Origin: Paenisporosarcina indica
Lineage (GTDB): Bacteria; Bacillota; Bacilli; Bacillales_A; Planococcaceae
Direction of reading: 5' to 3'
Length of the DNA: 64,000 nt
Assembly (NCBI RefSeq): GCF_001939075.1
Contig: NZ_MPTA01000008.1
Coordinates: 1 to 64,000, forward strand
The translations under genes were made by a program, and so were the position numbers. Of the stretch, positions 32,785-44,451 are shown piece by piece. Each line of letters opens with the position of its first letter. Positions within the stretch are counted from its first letter, which is position 1. The notes beneath the pieces are model-generated. The model did not search any database and was not told the DNA's origin. It worked only from the letters and a program-made list of their open reading frames with translations.

Positions 32785-35700
32785 TTATTCTGCGTTCACA
32801 GTTACTCCGGATTCATTTCTCTTATCTGCAACCATTTTGATTTGACGGTAACGTTGCATACCAGTACCCGCTGGAACGAGTTTACCAATAATAACGTTTT
32901 CTTTCAAGCCAAGTAATTCATCACGTTTTCCTTTTATCGCCGCGTCTGTTAACACACGCGTTGTTTCTTGGAATGACGCTGCTGATAAGAATGATTCTGT
33001 TTCAAGAGACGCTTTCGTAATACCGAGAATAACTGGGCGACATGTTGCTGGGATTCTCCCGTTTAACACGGCTTCTTTATTCGCATCAGCAAATTGGTGA
33101 ATGTCGAGTAATGAACCAGGCAATAGATCCGTTTCACCCGCCTCGATGACACGCACTTTACGAAGCATTTGGCGTACCATTACTTCGATGTGTTTGTCTC
33201 CGATTTCTACCCCTTGCATACGGTATACTTTTTGAACTTCTTTCAACAAATAAACTTGAACAGTTGAAACGTCTTTTACTTTTAGTAATTCTTTCGGATC
33301 GATTGAACCTTCCGTTAATACTTCGCCTCGTTTAATAGGGTCGTTAACTTGAACTTTTACGCGACCATTATAAGGAGAAAGGTATTTACGTGTTTCAACA
33401 TCACCTTGAATAGTAATTTCTTTTTGTCCCTCTTTAATTTCTTCAATTTCAGTGATAACACCTGTGATTTCAGAAATAACAGCTTGACCTTTAGGATTAC
33501 GAGATTCAAAAATCTCTTGGATACGTGGAAGACCCTGTGTAATATCGTCTCCAGCTACCCCACCGGTATGGAATGTACGCATCGTTAACTGAGTACCCGG
33601 TTCACCGATTGATTGTGCAGCAATAATCCCAACTGCTTCTCCAACTTCAACGTTTTCACCAGTTGCTAAGTTGATCCCGTAACATTTTTTACATACGCCG
33701 TGTTTCGTGTTACATGTGAAAGCAGAACGAATTGTTAACTCTTCGAATCCAGCCTCTAAAATAACGCGAGCTACGTCTTCTGTAATTAAACCATCTTTTT
33801 CCAAAATAACTTCTTTCGTTTCTGGATGGTAGATTGTTTTGCGTGTATGACGACCAACAATACGTTCGTCGAAACCTTCAATTACTTCAGTTCCGTCCAT
33901 TAATGCGCCAATCAACAAGCCACGGTCCGTTCCACATTCATCTTCACGAACAATAACATCTTGAGCAACGTCAACTAATCGACGAGTTAGGTAACCTGAG
34001 TCAGCTGTTTTAAGTGCTGTATCGGCAAGACCTTTACGAGCACCATGCGTAGAGATGAAGTATTCAAGAACTGTTAAACCTTCACGGAATGATGACTTAA
34101 TCGGAAGTTCGATAATACGACCAGCCGGATTGGCCATCAACCCACGCATACCAGCAAGTTGAGTGAAGTTGGATGCGTTACCACGCGCTCCTGAGTCACT
34201 CATCATGAAGATTGGGTTTAAATTATTCAATGATTTCATTAGTTTTTCCTGAATAACGTCCTTCGCAGCACTCCAATAAGAAATAACACGATCATATCGC
34301 TCTTCTTCTGTAATTAAACCACGACGGAATTGCTTCAGTACTTTATCTACTTTATCTTGTGCTTCTTCAAGAACCTCACCTTTATCTGGAAGTACCACGA
34401 TATCTGAAATACCGATTGTAATACCAGCTCTAGTTGAGTATTTGAATCCAAGATTTTTCATACGGTCAAGCATTTTAGACGTTTCCGTAATGTGGAAGCG
34501 TTTGAATACTTCAGCGATGATATTCCCAAGAATTTTCTTCTTGAATGGTGATACAAGTTCCATTTCTTCAATGTGTTTACGCACATCTGTAGTTGTAGGA
34601 ACAAAATATTTAGATGGTGTTTCAACTTGAAGGTTGAAATCCGTTGGTTCGTTAATGTAAGGGAATGTTTCAGGTAATATCTCATTGAAAATCACTTTAC
34701 CTACTGTAGTCAATAACAACATCTTGTTTTGTTCTTCAGTAAATGTTGTGTTTTTCAAAGATCCTGCTGAAATTGCAATACGTGTATGCAAGTGCGCATG
34801 TCCATTTTGATAAGCAATTAACGCTTCATTAGGACCGTAGAATGTAGAACCTTCACCTGTAGCACCTTTGCGCTCAAGTGTTAAGTAATAGTTACCTAAA
34901 ACCATATCTTGAGATGGTGTAACAACTGGTTTTCCATCTTTCGGGTTCAAAATGTTTTGTGCTGCCAACATAAGTAAACGAGCTTCAGCTTGTGCTTCTG
35001 CTGATAAAGGAACGTGAACAGCCATTTGGTCACCATCGAAGTCAGCGTTATAAGCTGTACATACTAGTGGGTGAAGACGGATTGCACGCCCTTCAACTAA
35101 TGTTGGTTCAAATGCTTGAATTCCTAGACGGTGAAGAGTCGGTGCACGGTTTAATAAAACCGGATGCTCCTTAATAACGTCTTCTAATACATCCCAAACT
35201 TCTGGATGCATACGTTCAATTTTACGTTTCGCACTCTTGATGTTGTGTGCTAAGCCGCGTCCAACTAGCTCTTTCATAACAAATGGTTTGAATAATTCAA
35301 TTGCCATTTCTTTCGGAAGACCACATTGATACATTTTCAAGTTTGGACCTACTACGATAACCGAACGACCAGAGTAGTCAACGCGTTTACCAAGTAAGTT
35401 TTGACGGAAACGTCCTTGTTTCCCTTTCAACATATGTGAAAGTGATTTTAATGGACGGTTACCTGGTCCAGTAACCGGACGGCCACGACGACCATTATCA
35501 ATCATTGCATCTACTGCTTCTTGTAACATACGTTTTTCGTTTTGCACGATGATGCTTGGTGCACCTAAATCCAGCAAGCGTTTTAAACGGTTATTCCGGT
35601 TAATTACACGACGATACAAATCATTCAAATCGGATGTAGCAAAACGGCCACCATCTAATTGAACCATTGGTCGTAGTTCTGGTGGAATCACTGGCAGTAC

Positions 35701-36387
35701 GTCTAATATCATCCAATCCGGCTTATTACCGGAGTTACGGAATGATTCAACTACTTCAAGACGCTTAATTGCACGCGTGCGTCGTTGACCAGCTGCAGTT
35801 TTAAGCTCTTCCTTCAGAACTTCCGTTTCTTTTTCAAGATCAAGTTCTTGAAGAAGGCGTTTTAGGGCTTCTGCACCCATTGCTGCATAAAATTTCTTGC
35901 CGTATTTTTCACGATACGCACGATACTCTTTTTCAGACAATAGTTGTTTACGCTCAAGCGGAGTATCCGCAGGGTCTACAACTACGTAAGAAGCAAAGTA
36001 AATTACTTCTTCTAATGAACGAGGTGACATATCTAAAATTAATCCCATACGACTTGGAATCCCTTTAAAATACCAAATATGTGATACAGGAGCTGCTAAT
36101 TCAATGTGACCCATGCGTTCACGACGAACTTTCGAACGTGTAACTTCAACGCCACAACGATCACAAACAACACCTTTATAACGAACACGCTTATATTTAC
36201 CACAATGACATTCCCAGTCCTTTGTTGGTCCGAAAATGCGTTCACAGAACAAACCATCTTTTTCAGGTTTCAGTGTGCGGTAGTTAATCGTTTCAGGCTT
36301 CTTCACTTCACCATATGACCAAGAACGAATCTTGTCAGGAGATGCTAAACCAATCTTCATGTACTCAAATTCATTAACGTCTATCAA
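32785..36387 (-). CDS. rpoC: DNA-directed RNA polymerase subunit beta'
   Basis: Carries the catalytic Mg-binding loop [12 protein letters not shown] (around residue 450) and the N-terminal zinc ribbon CHCGKYKR...CDRCGVEV, plus the second zinc site [13 protein letters not shown]. The 1200-residue length fits Firmicutes. The start is a TTG at 36387 giving [18 protein letters not shown], eight bases after GGGAGG; the in-frame extension to 36429 is not conserved in style. It follows rpoB after about 145 bases with a short GGGCAGG/CCTGCCC hairpin (about 36470-36489) between them. Confidence 0.97.
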   Translation of the reverse strand: MIDVNEFEYMKIGLASPDKIRSWSYGEVKKPETINYRTLKPEKDGLFCERIFGPTKDWECHCGKYKRVRYKGVVCDRCGVEVTRSKVRRERMGHIELAAPVSHIWYFKGIPSRMGLILDMSPRSLEEVIYFASYVVVDPADTPLERKQLLSEKEYRAYREKYGKKFYAAMGAEALKRLLQELDLEKETEVLKEELKTAAGQRRTRAIKRLEVVESFRNSGNKPDWMILDVLPVIPPELRPMVQLDGGRFATSDLNDLYRRVINRNNRLKRLLDLGAPSIIVQNEKRMLQEAVDAMIDNGRRGRPVTGPGNRPLKSLSHMLKGKQGRFRQNLLGKRVDYSGRSVIVVGPNLKMYQCGLPKEMAIELFKPFVMKELVGRGLAHNIKSAKRKIERMHPEVWDVLEDVIKEHPVLLNRAPTLHRLGIQAFEPTLVEGRAIRLHPLVCTAYNADFDGDQMAVHVPLSAEAQAEARLLMLAAQNILNPKDGKPVVTPSQDMVLGNYYLTLERKGATGEGSTFYGPNEALIAYQNGHAHLHTRIAISAGSLKNTTFTEEQNKMLLLTTVGKVIFNEILPETFPYINEPTDFNLQVETPSKYFVPTTTDVRKHIEEMELVSPFKKKILGNIIAEVFKRFHITETSKMLDRMKNLGFKYSTRAGITIGISDIVVLPDKGEVLEEAQDKVDKVLKQFRRGLITEEERYDRVISYWSAAKDVIQEKLMKSLNNLNPIFMMSDSGARGNASNFTQLAGMRGLMANPAGRIIELPIKSSFREGLTVLEYFISTHGARKGLADTALKTADSGYLTRRLVDVAQDVIVREDECGTDRGLLIGALMDGTEVIEGFDERIVGRHTRKTIYHPETKEVILEKDGLITEDVARVILEAGFEELTIRSAFTCNTKHGVCKKCYGINLATGENVEVGEAVGIIAAQSIGEPGTQLTMRTFHTGGVAGDDITQGLPRIQEIFESRNPKGQAVISEITGVITEIEEIKEGQKEITIQGDVETRKYLSPYNGRVKVQVNDPIKRGEVLTEGSIDPKELLKVKDVSTVQVYLLKEVQKVYRMQGVEIGDKHIEVMVRQMLRKVRVIEAGETDLLPGSLLDIHQFADANKEAVLNGRIPATCRPVILGITKASLETESFLSAASFQETTRVLTDAAIKGKRDELLGLKENVIIGKLVPAGTGMQRYRQIKMVADKRNESGVTVNAE

Positions 36388-36532
36388 GGAGCCTACCTCC
36401 CTTAGTCTGGGTATAAAGACTTTATCCACTTAGCTCAGGCGGATAACTTTTATGGAATCGGAAATGCGGGCAGGTAGATACCTGCCCTCAATCCTTAAAA
36501 CTCATTTATATGTGTAATTCAAGCAGTCAACC

Positions 36533-39500
36533 TTACTCAGCTGAACCTACTGGTACTTCGTTCGTAGTTGGCAGGATATTGAGTGCATCCGCCGGTTGAA
36601 GATCATCTTCTTCATCCAAGTCACGCAGCTCAATTTCTTCGTCGTTGATTGTTAACATCTTAACGTCCATACCTAAACTTTGAAGTTCTTTTATTAATAC
36701 TTTAAATGATTCTGGAACACCAGGTTGTGGTACACTTTCGCCTTTAACGATTGCTTCGTATGTTTTCACACGACCCACAACGTCATCGGATTTCACTGTC
36801 AAGATTTCTTGAAGTGTATAAGCAGCACCGTATGCCTCAAGTGCCCAAACCTCCATCTCACCGAAACGTTGTCCACCGAATTGTGCTTTACCACCAAGCG
36901 GTTGTTGCGTAACAAGAGAGTAAGGTCCAGTTGAACGTGCATGTAACTTATCGTCAACCATGTGCGCTAACTTGATCATATACATAATTCCGACAGAAAC
37001 GCGGTTGTCAAATGGTTCACCAGAGCGACCATCATACAATGTTGTTTTACCATCACGGTTCATACCAGCTTCTTCCATCGTATCCCAAACATCTGCTTCA
37101 TTGGCACCATCAAATACAGGTGAAGCCATATGAATGCCAAGTTTACGAGAAGCCATACCTAAGTGAAGCTCCAAAACTTGTCCGATGTTCATACGAGAAG
37201 GAACCCCAAGAGGGTTAAGCATGATATCTACAGGCGTACCATCCGGCATGAATGGCATATCTTCTTCTGGGAGAATACGTGAAATTACACCTTTGTTACC
37301 ATGACGACCGGCCATTTTATCTCCAACAGAAATTTTACGTTTTTGAACGATATATGCACGAACCAACTGATTTACGCCAGGTGGCAACTCATCGCCATCT
37401 TCGCGGTTAAACACTTTGACGTCCAAGATAATTCCGCCTGCACCATGAGGTACACGTAGAGACGTATCACGAACTTCGCGTGCTTTTTCACCAAAAATCG
37501 CATGTAATAAACGTTCTTCAGCCGTTAATTCTGTAACGCCCTTAGGTGTTACTTTACCTACTAAGATATCACCGTCGCGAACTTCCGCACCAACACGGAT
37601 AATACCACGGTCATCTAAATTACGAAGTGCTTCTTCCCCGACATTCGGAATATCACGAGTGATTTCTTCAGGCCCAAGTTTCGTATCACGCGATTCTGAC
37701 TCGTACTCTTCAATATGCACAGAAGTGTACACATCATCTTTAACTAGTCGTTCACTCATGATTACAGCATCTTCATAGTTATATCCATCCCAAGTCATGA
37801 AAGCAACGAGTACGTTACGTCCAAGAGCCATTTCTCCACGTTCCATAGATGGACCATCTGCTAAAATATCAAGTGGTTTCACACGATCGCCAACTTTGAC
37901 AATCGGACGTTGGTTATAGCTTGTTCCTTGGTTTGAACGAATGAATTTTTGTAATTTATATTTAGTTAAATCGCCTTTAACTTCTTTTCCGTCGATTTCT
38001 TCAATGCGACGAACTCGAATTTCTCTTGCCTCAACATGTTCAACGATTCCATCAAACTTCGCAATAACTGCAGCTCCAGAATCACGCGCGTTTACATGTT
38101 CCATACCTGTTCCCACGAAAGGTGCTTCAGGGTTTAATAACGGAACAGCTTGACGTTGCATGTTCGCACCCATTAGGGCACGGTTGGAGTCATCGTTTTC
38201 CAAGAATGGAATACAAGCTGTTGCTGCTGATACTACTTGTTTCGGCGAAACATCCATGTAATCGATTGCGCTACGTTTGAATACCGTGTTATCACCACGG
38301 AAGCGACCTACAACTTCTTCATCTACGAATTCACCAGTTTCAGATATCCGTGCATTTGCTTGTGCAACTACATAATTATCTTCTTCATCAGCAGTTAAGT
38401 AATCGATGCGAGCTGTTACGATCCCTGTCTCAGGGTCAACACGACGATAAGGAGTTTCAATAAATCCGAACTTATTCACTTTCGCGAAACTAGAAAGTGA
38501 GTTAATCAATCCAATGTTTGGCCCCTCAGGCGTTTCAATCGGACACATACGACCATAGTGAGAGTAATGAACGTCACGCACTTCAAAACCAGCACGCTCA
38601 CGAGTTAAACCACCTGGTCCTAATGCCGATAGACGGCGTTTGTGCGTCAATTCAGCAAGCGGATTCGTTTGATCCATGAATTGGGATAATTGAGAACTAC
38701 CAAAGAACTCTTTAATTGATGCAATAACCGGTCGGATATTAATCAATTGTTGTGGCACAATAGATTGTGTGTCATTGATTGACATACGTTCACGTACAAC
38801 ACGTTCCATACGAGAAAGACCAATACGGAATTGGTTTTGCAGTAATTCACCTACTGAACGCAAGCGACGGTTACCAAGATGATCAATGTCATCAGTGTTT
38901 CCGACGTTGTACAGTAAGCCGAAGAAGTAACTAATAGAAGAAATAATGTCAGCCGGTGTAATATTTTTAATGGCATCTTCAATATACGCGTTGCTAATCA
39001 CATTGATTTCTTGTTGGGCTTCGTTATTTGGGGCATAAATTTTGATTGATTGCAAAGTGATATCGCCATCTAATACGCCACCGATTTGAGAAATTGTTTG
39101 GAATCCGATTCCATTCTCAAGATGGGGAATTAAACGATCAAGTAAACGACGGTCAATCACTGCGCCTTGTTCTGCTAGGATTTCCCCAGTTTCAGGATCT
39201 ACAAGCGTTTCAGCCACAGTTTGATTGAACAAACGATTTTTTATGTGAAGTTTTTTATTCATTTTGTATCGACCAACATTCGCTAAATCATAGCGTTTTG
39301 GGTCAAAGAAACGTGAGTACAACAGACTTTTTGCGCTTTCAACTGTTGGCGGCTCGCCTGGACGAAGACGCTCATAAATTTCAAGCAATGCTTTTTCTGT
39401 GCTCTCCGTGTTGTCTTTTTCAAGCGTGTTACGTAGGAATTCATTATCACCAATTAAGTCGATGATTTCTTGATCAGAACCAAAACCAAGTGCACGTAAA

Positions 39501-40084
39501 AGAACCGTTACTGGTAATTTACGTGTGCGATCGATACGTACATAGACTACGTCTTTTGCATCAATTTCATATTCTAACCATGCACCACGGTTTGGAATAA
39601 CCGTTGCACCGAAACCTTTTTTACCATTTTTATCCGTCTTATCGTGGAAGTAAACACTTGGTGAACGCACTAACTGAGAAACGATAACTCGCTCCGCACC
39701 GTTAATAACGAAAGTACCCGTTTCAGTCATTAGTGGGAAATCACCCATAAAGACGTCTTGTTCTTTCACTTCTTCTGTTTCCTTGTTGTGTAAACGTACT
39801 TTTACGCGAAGTGGTGCTGCGTATGTAACGTCACGTTCTTTTGATTCATCAACCGGATACTTCGGATCAGCTAAAGTATAGTCGATGAATTCAAGTGAAA
39901 GATTACCTGTAAAGTCTGTGATTGGTGAAATGTCACGGAACATTTCACGCAAGCCTTCTTCCAAGAACCATTCATAAGATGCTGTTTGAATTTCGATTAA
40001 ATTCGGAAGTTCCAGCACCTCAGTAATACGCGCAAAACTTCTGCGCTGGCGGTGTTGTCCGTACTGAACTAGTTGACCTGCCAA
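36533..40084 (-). CDS. rpoB: DNA-directed RNA polymerase subunit beta
   Basis: Catalytic core subunit of 1183 residues. The rifampicin-resistance region reads [30 protein letters not shown], with the usual Asp, His and Ser residues, so the polymerase should be rifampicin-sensitive. The start is put at a TTG (40082-40084), giving [19 protein letters not shown], eight bases after GAGGGG; the ATG three codons earlier is too close to the ribosome-binding site. B. subtilis rpoB also starts at TTG, as I recall. Confidence 0.97.
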   Translation of the reverse strand: MAGQLVQYGQHRQRRSFARITEVLELPNLIEIQTASYEWFLEEGLREMFRDISPITDFTGNLSLEFIDYTLADPKYPVDESKERDVTYAAPLRVKVRLHNKETEEVKEQDVFMGDFPLMTETGTFVINGAERVIVSQLVRSPSVYFHDKTDKNGKKGFGATVIPNRGAWLEYEIDAKDVVYVRIDRTRKLPVTVLLRALGFGSDQEIIDLIGDNEFLRNTLEKDNTESTEKALLEIYERLRPGEPPTVESAKSLLYSRFFDPKRYDLANVGRYKMNKKLHIKNRLFNQTVAETLVDPETGEILAEQGAVIDRRLLDRLIPHLENGIGFQTISQIGGVLDGDITLQSIKIYAPNNEAQQEINVISNAYIEDAIKNITPADIISSISYFFGLLYNVGNTDDIDHLGNRRLRSVGELLQNQFRIGLSRMERVVRERMSINDTQSIVPQQLINIRPVIASIKEFFGSSQLSQFMDQTNPLAELTHKRRLSALGPGGLTRERAGFEVRDVHYSHYGRMCPIETPEGPNIGLINSLSSFAKVNKFGFIETPYRRVDPETGIVTARIDYLTADEEDNYVVAQANARISETGEFVDEEVVGRFRGDNTVFKRSAIDYMDVSPKQVVSAATACIPFLENDDSNRALMGANMQRQAVPLLNPEAPFVGTGMEHVNARDSGAAVIAKFDGIVEHVEAREIRVRRIEEIDGKEVKGDLTKYKLQKFIRSNQGTSYNQRPIVKVGDRVKPLDILADGPSMERGEMALGRNVLVAFMTWDGYNYEDAVIMSERLVKDDVYTSVHIEEYESESRDTKLGPEEITRDIPNVGEEALRNLDDRGIIRVGAEVRDGDILVGKVTPKGVTELTAEERLLHAIFGEKAREVRDTSLRVPHGAGGIILDVKVFNREDGDELPPGVNQLVRAYIVQKRKISVGDKMAGRHGNKGVISRILPEEDMPFMPDGTPVDIMLNPLGVPSRMNIGQVLELHLGMASRKLGIHMASPVFDGANEADVWDTMEEAGMNRDGKTTLYDGRSGEPFDNRVSVGIMYMIKLAHMVDDKLHARSTGPYSLVTQQPLGGKAQFGGQRFGEMEVWALEAYGAAYTLQEILTVKSDDVVGRVKTYEAIVKGESVPQPGVPESFKVLIKELQSLGMDVKMLTINDEEIELRDLDEEDDLQPADALNILPTTNEVPVGSAE

Positions 40085-40149
40085 CTCATTCACCCCTCAA
40101 TAAAGCAATATTAGGACTTTTCGTTACACCATATTTAGTGTATGATGTC

Positions 40150-40191
40150 GAAAAGACAAAAAGAAAACGAGATCTGCAAGAGCTCATTTTC
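40150..40191 (-). terminator. Attenuator-like hairpin in the rpoB leader
   Basis: On the minus strand GAAAATGAG (40183-40191) pairs with CTCGTTTTC (40163-40171, one G-U), followed by TTTTTGTCTTTTCG. It lies about 80 bases before the rpoB start and downstream of the likely rpoB promoter, so it may attenuate rpoBC transcription. Confidence 0.5.
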
Positions 40192-40283
40192 GGTTAACCA
40201 CATTTATTCTTGGTAAGTATACCCACTTATAAAATAGCTTTATACAAAAAAGGCATACGACCGCAAAATAATATTTTTGCATC

Positions 40284-40312
40284 TTATTATAATATCATAG
40301 CGATTTTGTCAA
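40284..40312 (-). promoter_or_regulatory. rpoB promoter
   Basis: TTGACA (40307-40312) with TATAAT (40286-40291) at 15-base spacing, or the overlapping TAATAA (40284-40289) at 17. It lies just beyond the stop of the upstream methyltransferase gene, with a leader of roughly 190 bases to rpoB. Confidence 0.65.
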
Positions 40313-40321
40313 GTCAAATAT

Positions 40322-40927
40322 TCATTTAACTTTCTCAGCCTTGATAATCCAGTAACCTTTTACTTTATCAACCACTTTAACTTGACCGAAAATTTCTTCT
40401 AATCGATCGAAAGAAGACGGTGCCCCTTGTTTCTTCTGAATGACTACCCACAATTCTCCACCCAAACTCAACTTGCGATATGCCTCTAAATAAAAACGAA
40501 AAATCGTTTCTTTACCTGCACGAATTGGCGGGTTTGTTAAGATTGCAGCAAAGTCAGCTTCCGTAACATCAGTCAAGCCATCACTTTCATAGATTCGCAC
40601 ATTTTGTACCCCGTTCACTTCCGCATTTTTCCGCGAAAGCTGCACCGCACGTTCATTAATGTCCACCATGTGAACCGTACGATTTATTTCGGTTTTGGCA
40701 ATGGATAATCCAATGGGCCCATAACCACAACCCACATCTAGTACCGGTCCATCAGTTGTCGGCATTACAAACGTATCAATTAAGACACGGGAGCCAAAAT
40801 CTACTTCGCTTTTACTAAAAACCCCTGTATCTGTTTCAAATTGAAACAACTCACCACGAAGTGGAAAACTCCATGATTTGGGCTTGCTTTCCGATTGAGG
40901 TTTTTTTGAATAATAGTGTTCAGACAT
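40322..40927 (-). CDS. RsmC-like class I SAM-dependent methyltransferase
   Basis: B. subtilis YbxB-type protein, related to the 16S rRNA guanine-N2 methyltransferases RsmC/RlmG; the actual target in Bacilli is not established. The SAM-binding motif LDVGCGYGPIGL and the catalytic NPPIRAG motif are intact. Only one methyltransferase domain is present (201 residues), unlike the two-domain E. coli RsmC. The ATG at 40927 follows GGAGGG. It lies between rplL and rpoB as in B. subtilis. Confidence 0.88.
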   Translation of the reverse strand: MSEHYYSKKPQSESKPKSWSFPLRGELFQFETDTGVFSKSEVDFGSRVLIDTFVMPTTDGPVLDVGCGYGPIGLSIAKTEINRTVHMVDINERAVQLSRKNAEVNGVQNVRIYESDGLTDVTEADFAAILTNPPIRAGKETIFRFYLEAYRKLSLGGELWVVIQKKQGAPSSFDRLEEIFGQVKVVDKVKGYWIIKAEKVK

Positions 40928-40962
40928 TCGGGGACCCTCCAACCTTTATAAGAAAAGCGCAA

Positions 40963-41036
40963 AGTGCCGTCTTAGTCTGACACCAGCTTGCAGGACCTCC
41001 TGCAGCTTAGCTGTGGACTGGCACTTGTAGCTAGAC
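40963..41036 (-). repeat. Dispersed palindromic element, copy 2
   Basis: On the minus strand it reads TGTCTAGCTAC, AAGTGCC (41020-41026), a variable middle with its own TGCAGGA/TCCTGCA hairpin, then GGCACTT (40972-40978) and TGCGCTTTTCTT. This is the frame of a palindrome I recognise as frequent in Bacillaceae intergenic regions (TGTCTAGCTCC...GGCGCTTGCGCTTTTC). Confidence 0.75.
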
Positions 41037-41106
41037 ATTGCATCATTAGAATGAAAAAATCTCTTTGCATACATTCTTTTTTTCTTACATATAAGCAAAT
41101 AGAAGA

Positions 41107-41136
41107 AAAGCCCGTCGATAACTGACGACGAGCTTT
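41107..41136 (-). terminator. Terminator of rplJ-rplL
   Basis: AAAGCTCGTCG with CGACGGGCTTT (one wobble) and an 8-base loop, followed by TTCTTC on the minus strand, 22 bases past rplL. Confidence 0.85.
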
Positions 41137-41157
41137 CCGTTTCTTTTTGAAAAGAAA

Positions 41158-41520
41158 TTATTTAACTTCTACTGAAGCGCCAACTTCTTCAAGTTTAGCT
41201 TTAACTTCTTCTGCTTCTGCTTTAGAAATGCCTTCTTTAAGAGCTTTAGGAGCGTTGTCTACAACTTCTTTAGCTTCTTTAAGACCCAATCCAGTGATTT
41301 CACGAACTGCTTTGATTACTTTGATTTTTTGATCTCCTGCAGAGTTAAGGATTACATCAAATTCAGTTTGCTCTTCTTCAACAGCAGCTCCGCCACCAGT
41401 TGCCATAGCCATTGGTGCAGCAGCTGTAACGCCGAATTCTTCTTCGATCGCTTTTACTAAGTCGTTTAATTCTAGAACTGTCATACCTTTGATTGCTTCA
41501 AGGATTTGAGTGTTGTTCAT
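41158..41520 (-). CDS. rplL: 50S ribosomal protein L7/L12
   Basis: Stalk protein, present in several copies, that recruits GTPase factors. The 120-residue product has the N-terminal dimerisation helix ([18 protein letters not shown]), an Ala/Gly hinge ([14 protein letters not shown]) and the C-terminal factor-binding domain ([20 protein letters not shown]). Confidence 0.97.
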   Translation of the reverse strand: MNNTQILEAIKGMTVLELNDLVKAIEEEFGVTAAAPMAMATGGGAAVEEEQTEFDVILNSAGDQKIKVIKAVREITGLGLKEAKEVVDNAPKALKEGISKAEAEEVKAKLEEVGASVEVK

Positions 41521-41594
41521 TGTATGTTCCTCCTAATAGGAATATTTTTTTGTTTGGGTTACCCCGATTTTCAGAAACTAAGCTACGTAACGAA

Positions 41595-42095
41595 TTAAGC
41601 GCCTTGTTCTTCTTTTTGTTCTGCAACAGCTTTTGTTGCAAGCGCGAAGTTGCGCATTGGAGCTTGAAGAACGCTTAATAGCATTGACAACAAACCTTCG
41701 CGAGAAGGAAGTTCAGCTAGTGCTTTAATATCGTCTGCAGTTGCGATTGTACCTTCAATCACACCGGCTTTGATTTCAAGCTTATCGTTCTTTTTAGCGA
41801 AATCGTTGATGATTTTCGCTGGAGCTACTACATCTTCAGTTGAAAATGCAATCGCGTTAGGACCTGTAAGATTTTCATTCAATCCTGCAAGACCTGCTGC
41901 TTCAGTTGCACGGCGAGTCATCGTGTTTTTGTACACTTTGAATTCAACGCCAGCTTCACGAAGTTGTTTACGAAGTTCCGTAATTTGAGATACTGTCAAG
42001 CCACGGTAGTCAACTACTACTGCAGTTGCAGCTGTAGTGAACTTTTCTGTAATTTCTTCAACTCGAACCTTTTTAGCTTCGATTGTTCTGCTCAT
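41595..42095 (-). CDS. rplJ: 50S ribosomal protein L10
   Basis: Stalk base that anchors L12 dimers and autoregulates its operon through the leader upstream. The 166-residue product contains [20 protein letters not shown] and a C-terminal helix for L12 binding. Confidence 0.97.
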   Translation of the reverse strand: MSRTIEAKKVRVEEITEKFTTAATAVVVDYRGLTVSQITELRKQLREAGVEFKVYKNTMTRRATEAAGLAGLNENLTGPNAIAFSTEDVVAPAKIINDFAKKNDKLEIKAGVIEGTIATADDIKALAELPSREGLLSMLLSVLQAPMRNFALATKAVAEQKEEQGA

Positions 42096-42130
42096 CTGGA
42101 CACCTCCTAATAGAATGAGTCATTTATACC

Positions 42131-42252
42131 GGCAAAAGAAAAGCCCCTGATCTAAAATTAGACAGGGGCTGAAACGTCATCTTTAAAAGAATCTGAATAC
42201 ATGTCCTCGGTAGGATCATTATGCGACACGTCGCCCCTACTGTCTACGGTAC
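42131..42252 (-). ncRNA. L10 leader (rplJ-rplL autoregulatory RNA)
   Basis: The rplJ leader carries the conserved L10-leader blocks ACCGTAGACAGTAGG and GATCCTACCGAGGACA, followed by a terminator, AGCCCCTG (42163-42170) with CAGGGGCT (42142-42149) and TTTTCTTTT. The L10-L12 complex is known to bind such leaders and cause early termination. Confidence 0.88.
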
Positions 42253-42307
42253 AAATAAATTTTTATAACAAAAACTATCTTAACAGATAGACTTTAATCC
42301 GTCAATA

Positions 42308-43009
42308 TTACTTGTTAACTTTTACGTTTGAAGAATCCACTTTTACAGATGGACCCATCGTAGTTGTAATGTTAACTGATTTCATGTAAGTCCCTTTAGA
42401 TGCAGCTGGTTTCGCTTTTTGAACAACATCAAATACTGCTAAGAAGTTTTCAACTAACTTGTCGTCTGCGAAAGAAACTTTACCGATTGGCGCATGAATG
42501 ATACCAGCTTTGTCAGCACGGTATTCAACTTTACCAGCCTTGATTTCATCAATTGCTTTAGTTACGTCAAATGTTACTGTACCCGTTTTAGGGTTAGGCA
42601 TAAGACCTTTAGGTCCAAGTACACGACCTAATTTACCAACTTCACCCATCATGTCAGGAGTAGCTACGATTACATCGAAGTCAAACCATCCTTGTTGGAT
42701 TTTAGCAATATACTCTGCATCGCCAACAAAGTCAGCGCCAGCAGCTTCTGCTTCTTTTAATTTTTCGCCTTTAGCGAAAACTAATACACGTTGAGTTTTA
42801 CCAGTTCCGTTTGGAAGTACTACTGCTCCACGGATTTGTTGGTCATTTTTACGTGTGTCGATTCCTAATTTGAATGCCACTTCAACTGTTGCGTCAAAGT
42901 TAACAGTGCTTGTTTTTTTAGCAAGTTCAATTGCCTCTTGAGCCGCGTATAATTTTGTGCGGTCTACTAGTTTCGCTGCATCTTGTAACTTTTTACCTTT
43001 TTTAGCCAT
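42308..43009 (-). CDS. rplA: 50S ribosomal protein L1
   Basis: L1-stalk protein that moves E-site tRNA. The 233-residue product has [18 protein letters not shown], the family signature, and begins [20 protein letters not shown]. Confidence 0.97.
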   Translation of the reverse strand: MAKKGKKLQDAAKLVDRTKLYAAQEAIELAKKTSTVNFDATVEVAFKLGIDTRKNDQQIRGAVVLPNGTGKTQRVLVFAKGEKLKEAEAAGADFVGDAEYIAKIQQGWFDFDVIVATPDMMGEVGKLGRVLGPKGLMPNPKTGTVTFDVTKAIDEIKAGKVEYRADKAGIIHAPIGKVSFADDKLVENFLAVFDVVQKAKPAASKGTYMKSVNITTTMGPSVKVDSSNVKVNK

Positions 43010-43123
43010 TTTAAAATGTCCTCCTTGATTGTGGTTTTAGCGGAATGAACCTCCCACGAATAAGGGTTGCGTGTCCTTTCGACCGCAACCCTCCAAAAAC
43101 AAATGCATCATCAAGTGAAGGGA

Positions 43124-43549
43124 TTAGTCTTCGATGACAATACCCATGCTACGCGCAGTACCTTCAACCATCAACATCGCTGCTTCTACTGATGCTGCGT
43201 TTAGGTCTGGCATTTTTTGTTCAGCGATTTCGCGAACTTTATCACGCTTCACCGTTGCAACTTTTTTGCGGTTTGGTTCACCAGAACCTGACTGAATTCC
43301 AGCCGCCACTTTAAGTAATACTGCTGCAGGTGGAGTTTTTGTAATGAATGTAAATGAACGGTCTTCAAATACAGAAATTTCAACCGGGATAATTAGTCCA
43401 GCTTGATCTGCAGTACGTGCGTTGAACTCCTTACAGAATCCCATGATATTAACACCTGCTTGACCCAATGCTGGACCAACCGGTGGCGCTGGATTTGCTT
43501 TACCTGCAGGAATTTGTAATTTAACAACCTTAACAACTTTTTTAGCCAC
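43124..43549 (-). CDS. rplK: 50S ribosomal protein L11
   Basis: GTPase-centre protein that controls factor-dependent hydrolysis and the stringent response. The 141-residue product starts at a GTG (43549) eight bases after AAGGAGG and reads [24 protein letters not shown], with the two prolines of the thiostrepton site intact. Confidence 0.97.
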   Translation of the reverse strand: MAKKVVKVVKLQIPAGKANPAPPVGPALGQAGVNIMGFCKEFNARTADQAGLIIPVEISVFEDRSFTFITKTPPAAVLLKVAAGIQSGSGEPNRKKVATVKRDKVREIAEQKMPDLNAASVEAAMLMVEGTARSMGIVIED

Positions 43550-43680
43550 GAGACACACCTCCTTAAGTCCGTGATGTGGTAATTGGGTTGCCCCTCCCAC
43601 TCAATATCTGTCTGTCAGCTACTAGCTGAACATAAGCTAAAATTTTTGCAGACTTTTTCAATTTCAGTCTGACCTTTGAA

Positions 43681-43709
43681 ATAATACCACTTTTTCGAAA
43701 TTTAATCAA
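43681..43709 (-). promoter_or_regulatory. rplK promoter
   Basis: TTGATT (43704-43709) and TATTAT (43681-43686), 17 bases apart. The leader of about 130 bases ends with a stretch (GGGAGGGGCAACCC then ACCACATCACGGACTT) that resembles the rplK leader of B. subtilis. Confidence 0.75.
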
Positions 43710-43779
43710 GTGGTTTCTATAAAGATAATGAAATATGAATTTCGACAGAACTTTCTTTCCTACTAGCCAGCTGTTTCTA

Positions 43780-43894
43780 GTTCAAACGCTAGCTCACACC
43801 TAAGCTTCAGACCTTCATGCGAAAGCTAACTTTCGATTCCAGCGCAGGATTCGAATTTGAACGGCCTACTCCATATTTTATTGTGTTGAGCTAG
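43780..43894. repeat. Interleaved inverted repeats between nusG and rplK promoter
   Basis: Two inverted-repeat pairs interleave: GTTCAAA (43780-43786) with TTTGAAC (43856-43862), and CTAGCTCACAC (43789-43799) with GTGTTGAGCTAG (43883-43894, one bulge). A small CGAAAG/CTTTCG hairpin (43820-43835) lies inside. No reading frame is present. Confidence 0.6.
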
Positions 43895-43914
43895 AGTGGC
43901 GATTCCCACTTTTC

Positions 43915-44451
43915 TTACGGCATTTTGATTACTTGTTCATAATCAAGTTCCATTTTCGTTTCACGTCCAAACATATCAACTGCAACTTTCAACTTACCTT
44001 TAGCTTCATCAATTTCTTCCACTTTTCCTTGGAAGTGTGCAAATGGTCCTTCAAGAACTTCAACCATTTCACCAACTTCGTACTGTGCTCCCATTTTACG
44101 TTCGGTCATGCCCATTTGTTTCAAGATAAATTCCACTTCCTCCGGCAACAAAGGAGTTGGTTTAGCCCCTCCACCTGAAGATCCGATAAATCCAGTAACA
44201 CCAGGTGTGTTACGTACGACATACCAAGAATCATCTGTCATTACAAGCTCCACTAAAACATACCCAGGGAACGTTTTACGCATAACAACACGTTTTTTAC
44301 CATCTTTAAAATCTGTTTCTTGTTCTTCCGGGATAATTACACGGAAGATTAAATCTGACATACCCATTGTTTCAACACGCTTTTCAAGATTTGCTTTTAC
44401 TTTATTTTCGTACCCAGAATACGTGTGTACAACATACCAATTTTTCTCCAT
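43915..44451 (-). CDS. nusG: Transcription factor NusG
   Basis: Elongation factor with an N-terminal NGN domain (WYVVHTYSGYENKVKANLEKR) that in Bacillus promotes pausing, and a C-terminal KOW domain (VGEMVEVLEGPFAHFQG). The 178-residue product starts at the ATG at 44451 by comparison with the family. The only good Shine-Dalgarno, GGAGGG, lies 23 bases upstream, with a GGAC/GTCC mini-hairpin between it and the ATG. It follows secE, with a terminator-like hairpin in the gap. Confidence 0.95.
   Translation of the reverse strand: MEKNWYVVHTYSGYENKVKANLEKRVETMGMSDLIFRVIIPEEQETDFKDGKKRVVMRKTFPGYVLVELVMTDDSWYVVRNTPGVTGFIGSSGGGAKPTPLLPEEVEFILKQMGMTERKMGAQYEVGEMVEVLEGPFAHFQGKVEEIDEAKGKLKVAVDMFGRETKMELDYEQVIKMP

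Noticed and set aside
36470-36489. GGGCAGG/CCTGCCC hairpin between rpoB and rpoC
   Set aside because: No T run follows, so not called a terminator; it may be a processing site.
43840-43865. tRNA T-arm-like stretch (GTTCAAATTCGAATCC on the minus strand)
   Set aside because: No acceptor, D or anticodon arms could be found around it; it belongs to the inverted-repeat region.
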